From the NCBI GenBank assembly GCA_946631535.1, contig CAMPAF010000184.1, forward strand, positions 1-6,195: a DNA stretch of 6,195 nucleotides, given 5' to 3'. Origin of the DNA: an uncultured Verrucomicrobiota bacterium (lineage in GTDB: Bacteria > Verrucomicrobiota > Kiritimatiellia > RFP12 > UBA1067). Positions within the stretch are counted from its first letter, which is position 1; each line of letters starts with the position of its first letter. A program made the translations under genes and the position numbers. The notes under the pieces were generated by a model that did no database searches, was not told where the DNA came from, and saw only the letters and a program-made list of their open reading frames with translations. Positions 1-6,195 of this stretch are shown here, one piece after another.

Positions 1-254
1 CCTACAAGTTCGCGGACGTCCCCCGCATCAAGAAGGCGTGGGACGAGTTCGTGCCAGTGCGCCATCTCCAGCGCGAGCAGATGGTGGAGCACCGCACGCT
101 CGCGCCCGGCGTGTTCCTCACGGCCTACGGCGACGGCTCGAGGACCGTCTGCAACTACACGGACAAGCCATACGTCCACGCAGGCAAGCCCGTACGATCC
201 ATGAGCTACATCCTCGTCAATCCGGACGGATCGGTTTTCCAGCCAGCACCCTGA
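1..254 (+). CDS. 3' end of an unrecognised gene, possibly a carbohydrate-active protein (partial)
   Basis: An open frame enters from the left edge (first whole codon at 3) and ends at TGA 252-254, giving 83 visible C-terminal residues. Third codon positions are mostly G or C, as in the neighbouring genes, so this is very likely real coding sequence and not a small gene starting at an internal GTG or ATG. The visible part has a charged, probably helical stretch (YKFADVPRIKKAWDEF), then a strand-rich tail with alternating patterns (GVFLTAYGDGSRTVCNY, then GKPVRSMSYILVNPDGS). This resembles the C-terminal beta-sandwich that closes some multi-domain glycoside hydrolases and DUF5696-like proteins, where a TxYxDGxxxxxNYxxxP pattern is common. 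That resemblance is from memory and weak; the catalytic part is outside the window. A promoter begins about 20 bases downstream, so the gene is probably not in the same operon as rubrerythrin, although no terminator separates them. Confidence 0.72.
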   Translation, partial: YKFADVPRIKKAWDEFVPVRHLQREQMVEHRTLAPGVFLTAYGDGSRTVCNYTDKPYVHAGKPVRSMSYILVNPDGSVFQPAP

Positions 255-275
255 CCGCCATCAAGTGTCAGATTA

Positions 276-284
276 TGGTAAAAT
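276..284 (+). promoter_or_regulatory. Extended -10 promoter for the rubrerythrin-mfd operon
   Basis: TGGTAAAAT at 276-284 is an extended -10 element: TG, one base, then TAAAAT, which matches the TATAAT consensus at five of six positions. It lies in the only clearly AT-richer stretch of a GC-rich window. No good -35 hexamer is found 16-18 bases upstream; CTGACC at 251-256 is the nearest match but the spacing (22) is too long. Lack of a -35 is typical of extended -10 promoters. Transcription would start near 289-292, giving a leader of about 25-30 bases before the rubrerythrin ATG. No clear operator for PerR, OxyR or Fur is visible. The assignment comes from the motif alone and would differ if this organism's housekeeping sigma factor prefers another consensus. 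Confidence 0.5.
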
Positions 285-299
285 GGACATCATCCAAAC

Positions 300-309
300 A
301 AGGAAAGGA
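300..309 (+). promoter_or_regulatory. Ribosome binding site of rubrerythrin (two AAGGA cores)
   Basis: AAGGAAAGGA contains two successive AAGGA cores (300-304 and 305-309). The second is 8 bases from the ATG at 318, a near-ideal distance, and supports that start. The mfd start just downstream has no comparable site. Confidence 0.75.
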
Positions 310-317
310 CAAACGTA

Positions 318-851
318 ATGGAACTAAAGGGATCAAAGACCGAACAGAACCTGTGGACCGCCTTCGCCGGCGAGTCGCAGGCCCGCAACAAGTACGACTA
401 CTTCGCCTCGCGCGCGAAGAAGGACGGCTACGAGCAGATCGCCGCCATCTTCCAGGAGACGGCGCTGAACGAGAAGGAACACGCCAAGATGTGGTTCAAG
501 GAGCTCGGCGGGATCGGCGACACTCCGGCAAACCTCCTCGCGGCCGCCGCAGGCGAGCATGAGGAGTGGACCGACATGTACAAGCGCTTCTCGGAAGAGG
601 CGAAGGCCGAAGGGTTCGACAGCCTTGCCGACCTGTTCGCGAAGGTCGCCGAGATCGAGGCCCACCACGAGGAGCGCTACCGCGCGCTAGCCAAGAACAT
701 CGAGACCGGCGAGGTGTGGGTCCGCGTCGGCAAGAACCGCTGGCAGTGCCGCAACTGCGGCGCGATCGTCGAGGGCGAGCAGGCGCCGGATCTGTGCCCC
801 GTCTGCGCGCACCCCAGGGCCTACTTCCAGATCGAGCCGCAGAACTACTGA
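318..851 (+). CDS. rbr: Rubrerythrin (diiron peroxidase with C-terminal rubredoxin domain)
   Basis: This 177-residue cytoplasmic protein reduces hydrogen peroxide to water with electrons passed from a rubredoxin-type iron centre to a diiron site, protecting anaerobes from oxygen exposure. Residues 1 to about 135 form the ferritin-like four-helix domain. The expected ligands are all visible: E19 in [12 protein letters not shown]52 and H55 in NEKEH, E80 and E83 in GEHEEW, and E114 and H117 in [10 protein letters not shown]. Residues 138-177 form the rubredoxin-like domain with C144-x2-C147 and C160-x2-C163. The length is slightly below the roughly 190 residues of the Desulfovibrio protein, but no ligand is missing. 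The ATG at 318 is fixed by a good ribosome binding site and the conserved N-terminus. The gene follows its own promoter and is only 2 bases from mfd, so it probably leads a two-gene operon. The identification is firm; the physiological electron donor cannot be read from this window. Confidence 0.97.
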   Translation: MELKGSKTEQNLWTAFAGESQARNKYDYFASRAKKDGYEQIAAIFQETALNEKEHAKMWFKELGGIGDTPANLLAAAAGEHEEWTDMYKRFSEEAKAEGFDSLADLFAKVAEIEAHHEERYRALAKNIETGEVWVRVGKNRWQCRNCGAIVEGEQAPDLCPVCAHPRAYFQIEPQNY

Positions 852-853
852 AC

Positions 854-3800
854 GTGAGTGATCGGCTGGCACGGTTTGCGGCGGCGTTCGGCATGGTGAC
901 GGATCATCCGTCGCCATGCCTTGCCTTGTCGTCCTTCACCGGCTCGGCAGCCGCATTCGCCGCAGTCACGCTCGCGGCCAACGGCACCGGCGAGAACCGG
1001 GTGCCGCTCGTCCTCGCCGTCACGCCCGGATTGCCGGAGGCTGACACTCTGGCGGCGAATCTCCATTCGCTCGAAAAGGAGAGCGGCGTCCGCATCCTCG
1101 AGTTCCCCCCATCGCTCGAGGACGACCGCACCACAACGGCCGCCCGGCTGAAAACAGTCGCCGCGATCGACGCCTACATGACGCGCCCGTATCCGCTCGC
1201 GGTCGTCGCGCCGTTCGCCGCCCTCCGCGATCCCGTGCCGGCCGCCGCGTCCGTCGCATCCGCCACCCTCCGCCTGTCCGTCGGCGGCGACAACAAGCCG
1301 TTCGCGGAGATTCTCGAGAAGCTGATCGCAGCCGGATACGAGCGCATGCCCGAGGTGACCACCCAAGGCGAACTTTCCGTGCGCGGCGGCGTGCTGGACG
1401 TTTGGCCGCCCGACGCGCCGCAACCTGTGCGCGCCGAGTTCTTCGGCGACGACCTGGAGTCGCTGCGCACGTTCGATCCAAGCCTCCAGACATCTACCGG
1501 CTCCATCAAGCAAGTCGAGATACCGCCCGTCAAGATGGGCGACGGCACGACGCGGCTGGCTGACATCCTGCCGCACGGTTCCACCATCATCTGGCTCGAG
1601 CACAACGCCTACGAGACGCCATCGTCTCCATTGCCGTTCAGGCAGCTGTTCACCGGCGACCCGGCGCCGCGCGGCGTTCCGACGGCGCGCTTCCAGAGCG
1701 TGCCCCTCCCGGGTTTCGCCGAGCTGGGAGCGGAGGCGGCGCGCCAGCCGGAACTCCTGGACGCCACGCGCGCGCGCCTCGCCGCCTACCTTGACGCCGC
1801 GAAGAAGAAAGGCGAGCTCGTCGTGGAGGACGAGAGCCTCGACGGCGGCTTCGAGGTATCGGGACTCGTTGTTGTCACGAAGAGCGACCGCGTGTTCGCG
1901 CACCGCCGCTCGTACCGCAACGCGCCAGCAGCCGCGCGCGGCGAGCGGTTCACCGAGACGCTCGACATCGAGCCCGGCGAATACGTGGTCCACATCGACT
2001 ACGGCATCGGCCGCTTCCTAGGCTCCACCGAGGTGGAGGTGGCCGGGCAGCGAGGCGAGGTGTTCACGATCGAGTACGCGGACGGCGCCAAGCTGCACGT
2101 GCCCGTGACGCACGCGCACCTCCTCTCGCGCTACGTGGGCGTGAAGGGCGAGGAGGTGAAGCTGCACCGCCTGGACGGCAAGCGCTGGCAGCGCGACAAG
2201 CGGAACGCGCAGAAGGCCGTGCAGGACCTCGCGGCATCGCTTCTCGAGACGCAGGCGCGCCGCGCCGTCGTGCCAGGCTTCGCGTACGACGTGGCCACCG
2301 ACGGCGTCGAGGCGTTCGAGGCCGCCTTCCCGTACGAGGAGACGCCGGACCAGGCCGCAGCCATCGCCGACGTGAAGCGGGACATGTCCGCCTCCAAGCC
2401 GATGGACCGGCTCGTGTGCGGCGACGCCGGCTACGGCAAGACGGAGGTGGCGATGCGCGCCGCGTTCATCGCGGCGATGAACGGGAAGCAGACCGCCCTT
2501 CTCGCGCCGACAACCGTCCTCGCCGAGCAGCACTTCGAGACGTTCCTCGCACGGTTCGACGGCACGCCAGTCCGCATCGAGGCCATGAGCCGCTTCCAGA
2601 GCGCGGAGGCGAAGAAAGGCACGCGCGCGCGCCTTCTCTCCGGCGCCACAGACATCGTGATCGGCACCCACGCGATACTTTCCAACAAGGTCCAGTTCCA
2701 CGACCTCGGCCTCATAGTCATCGACGAGGAGCAGCGCTTCGGCGTGAGGCACAAGGAACACCTCAAGCGCCTGCGCGCGACGGCCGACGTGCTGACTATG
2801 AGCGCCACGCCGATCCCGCGCACGCTCTACCTCTCCATGACCGGCACGCGCGACTTCTCGCTCCTGCGCACGCCGCCGCGCGAGCGCGTGGCGACGGAGA
2901 CGCACGTGACGCGCGACTCCGACGAGACCATCCGCTCCGCGATCCGCCGCGAGCTGGCGCGCGGAGGCCAGACGTTCTTCCTCCACAACCGCGTGCTCAC
3001 CATCGACAAGATCGCCTCGCGCCTCCACGCGCTCGTCCCCGAGGCGCGCATCGAGGTGGCGCACGGCCAGATGCCGTCTCCCCTTCTCGCGTCCAAGATG
3101 CAGCGCTTCGCGAAGGGCGAGGCGGACGTGCTACTCTGCACGACCATCGTCGAGAGCGGACTGGACATCCCGCGGGCGAACACCATACTCATCGACCGCG
3201 CCGACACGTTCGGCCTCGCCGAGCTCTATCAGCTGCGCGGACGCGTAGGGCGCGCCGCCCGACAGGGTCACGCATGGTTCCTGCTCCCCGCGGAGGGATC
3301 CATCGACTCCGAGGCGCGAGAGCGGCTCGACGCGCTCAAGAAGCACGCTGGCCTCGGCGCCGGCTTCAACATCGCCCTCCGCGACCTTGAGATCCGCGGC
3401 GCGGGCAACCTGCTCGGCAGCGAGCAGAGCGGACACATCGCCGCCGTCGGCTTCCAGCTCTACTGCCAGCTGCTGCAGCGCACGATAGCCCGCCTGCGAG
3501 GCGACGAGGTGCCGGAGCTTGTGGACGTGTCGCTGAACCTGGACTTCCTAGACTTCTCGCCCGGCTCGGCGGACGCCGACTCGGACGGCGCCTGCCTCCC
3601 GTACGACTACGTGGAGGACGAGGCGCAACGCATGGACTTCCACAAGCGCCTCGCGGAAACGGCAACGTTGCCCGACGTGAAGCGTCTCAAGGGCGAGCTG
3701 GCCGACCGCTACGGGCGCCTCCCGAAAGCGGCGGCACGCCTCGTGAAGCTGGCGGAGTTCCGCGTGCTCTGCGCCCAGGCGCACATCTCGCGCCTCGACG

Positions 3801-3946
3801 TGCGGGACGGACGCGCCGTATTCTACCGTGCCGGATCGCGTACCGCCTCGTTCGTGGGACACGTCACCGGCAACACGCCAGAGAAGAAGATCGCGTCGCT
3901 CGTGAAGATTCTCCTTCTGAACGGCGAGGACGCGCCGTCTGCCTGA
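854..3946 (+). CDS. mfd: Transcription-repair coupling factor Mfd, compact form
   Basis: Mfd is a DNA translocase that pushes RNA polymerase off stalled sites and recruits UvrA for nucleotide excision repair. The protein is 1030 residues; E. coli Mfd has 1148. The N-terminal UvrB-like region has the degenerate, non-ATPase loop (FTGSA, 28-32) and a conserved UvrA-binding patch: R177, R193 and F197 match E. coli R165, R181 and F185. The RNA polymerase-interaction domain begins near 374 (PGEYVVHIDYGIGRF). The translocase has Walker A GDAGYGKTE (523-531, K529), DEEQ (624-627), SATPIPRT (650-657) and QLRGRVGR (793-800), then the GAGNLLGSEQSGH translocation motif. The C-terminal TRCF domain (D7) starts near PYDYVEDEAQR. 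About 110 residues found in E. coli between the UvrA patch and the polymerase domain are absent, so D1b/D3 is reduced. GTG 854 is preferred: it lies 2 bases after the rubrerythrin stop and gives an N-terminus of usual length. ATG 893 (residue 14) is the alternative; neither has a Shine-Dalgarno site. Confidence 0.96.
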   Translation: MSDRLARFAAAFGMVTDHPSPCLALSSFTGSAAAFAAVTLAANGTGENRVPLVLAVTPGLPEADTLAANLHSLEKESGVRILEFPPSLEDDRTTTAARLKTVAAIDAYMTRPYPLAVVAPFAALRDPVPAAASVASATLRLSVGGDNKPFAEILEKLIAAGYERMPEVTTQGELSVRGGVLDVWPPDAPQPVRAEFFGDDLESLRTFDPSLQTSTGSIKQVEIPPVKMGDGTTRLADILPHGSTIIWLEHNAYETPSSPLPFRQLFTGDPAPRGVPTARFQSVPLPGFAELGAEAARQPELLDATRARLAAYLDAAKKKGELVVEDESLDGGFEVSGLVVVTKSDRVFAHRRSYRNAPAAARGERFTETLDIEPGEYVVHIDYGIGRFLGSTEVEVAGQRGEVFTIEYADGAKLHVPVTHAHLLSRYVGVKGEEVKLHRLDGKRWQRDKRNAQKAVQDLAASLLETQARRAVVPGFAYDVATDGVEAFEAAFPYEETPDQAAAIADVKRDMSASKPMDRLVCGDAGYGKTEVAMRAAFIAAMNGKQTALLAPTTVLAEQHFETFLARFDGTPVRIEAMSRFQSAEAKKGTRARLLSGATDIVIGTHAILSNKVQFHDLGLIVIDEEQRFGVRHKEHLKRLRATADVLTMSATPIPRTLYLSMTGTRDFSLLRTPPRERVATETHVTRDSDETIRSAIRRELARGGQTFFLHNRVLTIDKIASRLHALVPEARIEVAHGQMPSPLLASKMQRFAKGEADVLLCTTIVESGLDIPRANTILIDRADTFGLAELYQLRGRVGRAARQGHAWFLLPAEGSIDSEARERLDALKKHAGLGAGFNIALRDLEIRGAGNLLGSEQSGHIAAVGFQLYCQLLQRTIARLRGDEVPELVDVSLNLDFLDFSPGSADADSDGACLPYDYVEDEAQRMDFHKRLAETATLPDVKRLKGELADRYGRLPKAAARLVKLAEFRVLCAQAHISRLDVRDGRAVFYRAGSRTASFVGHVTGNTPEKKIASLVKILLLNGEDAPSA

Positions 3947-3953
3947 CGTCAGG
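3942..3953. repeat. 12-base perfect palindrome spanning both convergent stop codons
   Basis: CCTGACGTCAGG is a perfect palindrome. It contains the mfd TGA (3944-3946) and, on the other strand, the GH2 TGA (3951-3949), with only CG between them. As RNA it could form a 4-base stem with a 4-base loop on either strand. Neither side has a run of U, so it is not a standard intrinsic terminator. Part of the symmetry is explained simply by two TGA stops facing each other across a CG. Confidence 0.6.
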
Positions 3954-6195
3954 GAAACTCAACGGTCGCTGGTGCCAAACCTTCGACAGATGCCGTCAGC
4001 CTGATCGGCCCCGTTGCGTCCTTGTTCCTGCGCACCACGGCAACTGCCTTGCCGTAGTACAGCGGATGGGACGAGACGACCGTGAACGGCTCAAGCCCGC
4101 GCGGATTGCCGTTGCCGACCGCAAGCAGCTTGCCCGGTCCCTCGATCTTGAACGACACGCGATCTTCCGCCCACGGGTCGCGCACGCCCTTAGCGTCCAC
4201 GATGTCCACCTGCACGAACACGCACGTCTCGCCGTCCGCCGGCAGCACCTTCGCCTCCGGCGTCAGCTTCACGGCAACTGAACGCCCGGCAGTGCACATC
4301 GTCTGCTCGCCGATCTTCTTCCCGCCGCGATACGCCACGACCTTCAGCTCGCCCGGCTCGTACGGCACATCGAGCCAGCGCAGGCGGTAGCGGTCGCACA
4401 CGCGGTAGTAGCCGTTCGTGCGGAAGTCTCCGCACGGCTTGTTCCACTCCTTCTGGTCGTCGAGCGGATAGTCCGCGTCCGTCACCTTCACGCGCTTGCC
4501 GAGCGACTTCCCGTTCAGGAACAGCTCCGCCGAGTCACCGCTCGTGTAGACATAGACGGGGACGTTCGTCACCTTGCGCCCCGTCCAGTTCCAGTGTGGG
4601 AGGATGTGGATCGTCTCGTCCTTCTTGTTCCAGTGGCTGCGGTAGAGCCAGAAGCGGTCCTTCGGAACGCCCATCAGGTCCACGATGCCGAAGTAGGAGC
4701 TGCGCGCCAGCTCGCGCTTGGGCACGTCCTTCATCATCGGGAAGGAATTGCTGTGAATGTACGGCGTGGGCTCGCCCAGGTAGTCGATGCCCGTCCACAC
4801 GAACTCGCCGGCGCAGTAGCGGTCCTTCTCCATGCGCCAGAACTCGATGTCGGGGATGTCGCTCCACGGCGCGGCGTTGTGGTCGTAGCCGTCCACCTCG
4901 CGCTCCGGCACGTTGAAGGCCGTCTTGTACGGCGAGGGCGGCATGCTGAAGAAGCCGTAGCTACTGAGGGCGGACGCGCTCTCGGAGTAGACGGTAGGCT
5001 TGTCCGGATGCTTCGCCTTCACGCGCGCGTACTGGCGCTTGTAGTTCCAGCCCGTCAGGTCGAGCTCGGCGAACATGCCCGTCTCGATCGCGTTCGCGTG
5101 GCAGCAGCCGATGCCCACGGGACGCGTCGTGTCGAGCTCGCGGATCGCGTTGCGGAACTGGCGGAAGCGCTCGGCGCTCATGCCGCTCTTCACCTTCGGA
5201 TTTTTCCCGTTCCAATCGTAGCCGTTCGGCGGGATCTCGTTACCGATGGACCACATGACGACAGACGGATGGTTCCGGTCGCGCCGCGCGAACGCGCGCA
5301 GGTTGCGGCTCACGTACTCCTCCAGGTCCTGCTCCGGGCGCCGCCCGGCCGTGCCGTCCCACTTGTCGAAGCACTCGTTCCACACCACGATGCCCATCTC
5401 GTCGCAGAGCTCCAGCACCTGCGGGTCGCATGCGTTGTGGCTCGTGCGGAGCGCGTTCACGCCCATGTCCTTCATGATCGAGAGCTGCCTCTTCATCACG
5501 CTGCGGTTGAACGCCATGCCGAGCGGCCCCATGTCCGCGTGCAGGTCCACGCCGTACAGCTGCACGCGCCGCCCGTTCAGGTGGAAGCCGTCGTCTGCGG
5601 TGAACTCGAACGTACGAATGCCGAAACGCACAGTCCGAACGTCGACCGCCTCGCCCGCGCGCACCCCGATCTCGGCGGTGTACAGGTTCGGGCTGTCGAC
5701 GTCCCACAGCTTCGGGTTCTTCACCTCCACATTCAACGCAAAGTCGAGCGCACCGCCCGAGCGTAACTTTCGCGAATCGATCCGCGCCGTGCCGACGACC
5801 AGCCCGTCGGCGTCAAGCACGCGCACGCCGGCTTCCACGCTCGCCGCCGACGCAAGACGGTTCGTCGCAACGAACGCGACGCGCACAAGTGCCACGTCCT
5901 TCTTGATGGACGGCGTCGAGACGAACTCGGTGCCCGGCGCCACGTGCACGGGCTCCGTCGCGACAAGCCGCACCGCGCGGTAGATGCCCGCGCCCGGATA
6001 CCAGCGGCTCTTGTGGTCGCGCGTGTCCGCCAGCACCGCGAGCGTGTTCTCGCCGGACTTCACGAACGGCGCCGCGTCCACGCGGAAGCTCATGTAGCCA
6101 TAGTCCCAGCCGCCCGCGAGCTTCCCGTTCACGTAAACCTTCGGGCTGGCCATCACGCCGTCGAACTCCAGCCACAGCGCGCCGCCGGCCTTCAC
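3949..6195 (-). CDS. Glycoside hydrolase family 2, beta-galactosidase-like with DUF4982 (5' end missing)
   Basis: The frame is open to the right edge; 748 C-terminal residues are visible. The GTG at the edge is probably not the true start, because about 100 residues of the N-terminal sugar-binding domain, and any signal peptide, should precede it. Numbering from the edge: end of the jelly-roll domain (1 to about 80, with VYVNGK and SRWYPGAGIYR), an Ig-like domain (about 85-195), the TIM barrel (about 200-510), a DUF4982-type domain (about 530-635) and a GH2_C5-like domain (about 640-745, with PADGETCVFVQVDIVDAKG). Barrel motifs are NALRTSHN (247-254), the probable acid/base E320 in WSIGNE, the probable nucleophile E405 in VYSESASALSSYG, and GEFVWTGIDYLGE (463-475). 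The enzyme should remove terminal beta-linked sugars, most likely galactose, from complex glycans, but related enzymes act on other glycosides and the substrate cannot be read. An insert of roughly 35 residues (about 569-603) in the DUF4982 domain carries C588 and C600. The gene converges on mfd with 2 bases between stops. Confidence 0.93.
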   Translation of the reverse strand: MKAGGALWLEFDGVMASPKVYVNGKLAGGWDYGYMSFRVDAAPFVKSGENTLAVLADTRDHKSRWYPGAGIYRAVRLVATEPVHVAPGTEFVSTPSIKKDVALVRVAFVATNRLASAASVEAGVRVLDADGLVVGTARIDSRKLRSGGALDFALNVEVKNPKLWDVDSPNLYTAEIGVRAGEAVDVRTVRFGIRTFEFTADDGFHLNGRRVQLYGVDLHADMGPLGMAFNRSVMKRQLSIMKDMGVNALRTSHNACDPQVLELCDEMGIVVWNECFDKWDGTAGRRPEQDLEEYVSRNLRAFARRDRNHPSVVMWSIGNEIPPNGYDWNGKNPKVKSGMSAERFRQFRNAIRELDTTRPVGIGCCHANAIETGMFAELDLTGWNYKRQYARVKAKHPDKPTVYSESASALSSYGFFSMPPSPYKTAFNVPEREVDGYDHNAAPWSDIPDIEFWRMEKDRYCAGEFVWTGIDYLGEPTPYIHSNSFPMMKDVPKRELARSSYFGIVDLMGVPKDRFWLYRSHWNKKDETIHILPHWNWTGRKVTNVPVYVYTSGDSAELFLNGKSLGKRVKVTDADYPLDDQKEWNKPCGDFRTNGYYRVCDRYRLRWLDVPYEPGELKVVAYRGGKKIGEQTMCTAGRSVAVKLTPEAKVLPADGETCVFVQVDIVDAKGVRDPWAEDRVSFKIEGPGKLLAVGNGNPRGLEPFTVVSSHPLYYGKAVAVVRRNKDATGPIRLTASVEGLAPATVEFP

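Noticed and set aside
266..289. TGTC/GACA inverted repeat flanking the -10 element, as a possible repressor operator
   Set aside because: Only 4 bases match on each side, 16 bases apart; this is expected by chance and matches no PerR, Fur or OxyR box.
38..562. Open frame crossing from the first gene into rubrerythrin in another frame
   Set aside because: It overlaps two better supported genes, ignores the ribosome binding site and has the composition of a shadow frame.
566..853. Upstream extension of the mfd reading frame to an ATG at 566, inside rubrerythrin
   Set aside because: The extra 96 residues are arginine- and proline-rich, match no Mfd domain and overlap a certain rubrerythrin gene in another frame. 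The Mfd homology begins after 854.
845..1993. Long open frame of 382 codons on the minus strand opposite mfd
   Set aside because: It is rich in arginine, glycine and valine with no recognisable motif, and long antisense frames are expected opposite GC-rich genes. The plus-strand Mfd is certain here.
2018..3064. Open frame of 348 codons on the minus strand opposite the Mfd translocase domain
   Set aside because: It has the same low-complexity histidine/arginine/valine composition and no domain; it mirrors mfd codon bias.
3942..3953. Palindrome as a Rho-independent terminator
   Set aside because: The stem is only 4 bases and no U-tract follows on either strand.
4594..5766. Open frame of 390 codons on the plus strand opposite the GH2 gene
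   Set aside because: The sequence is dominated by Val, Arg, His, Ala and Leu without motifs, and it lies wholly antisense to the conserved catalytic barrel.
1..6195. An undescribed defence or mobile system
   Set aside because: All coding space is taken by recognisable housekeeping and carbohydrate genes plus one partial gene. There are no direct repeats, integrase, toxin-like small genes, reverse transcriptase or unusual composition.

Overview
This is a GC-rich bacterial window holding four protein-coding regions packed almost without gaps: the 3' end of an unrecognised gene (1-254, +), a rubrerythrin (318-851, +), the transcription-repair coupling factor Mfd (854-3946, +), and a large glycoside hydrolase family 2 gene of the DUF4982/beta-galactosidase type (3949-6195, -) that runs off the right edge. 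I see no RNA gene, mobile element, CRISPR array or tandem repeat.

The organism is probably an anaerobe, because rubrerythrin is an enzyme typical of anaerobic and microaerophilic bacteria. It probably lives on complex glycans, because a GH2 enzyme and a possible second carbohydrate-active protein flank the housekeeping genes. The strong G/C preference at third codon positions and this gene mix would suit a gut or sediment member of the Planctomycetes-Verrucomicrobia-Lentisphaerae-Kiritimatiellota group. That is only a guess; nothing in the window fixes the phylum.

Layout: the first gene ends at 254. A 63-base AT-richer gap follows, with an extended -10 promoter (276-284) and a Shine-Dalgarno site (305-309) for rubrerythrin. 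The mfd start codon lies 2 bases after the rubrerythrin stop, so the two genes almost certainly share a transcript: a peroxide-scavenging enzyme first, then a DNA repair factor that clears stalled RNA polymerase and recruits UvrA. The mfd gene then meets the GH2 gene tail to tail. The two stop codons are 2 bases apart and both lie inside a perfect 12-base palindrome (3942-3953), with no U-tract terminator on either side.

The window looks like ordinary chromosomal core plus carbohydrate metabolism, and I found no evidence of a new biological system. The points most worth checking are the compact Mfd, which lacks roughly 110 residues between its UvrA-binding patch and its RNA polymerase-interaction domain; the rubrerythrin-mfd coupling; the terminator-free convergent junction; and an insert with two cysteines in the DUF4982 region of the GH2 enzyme.
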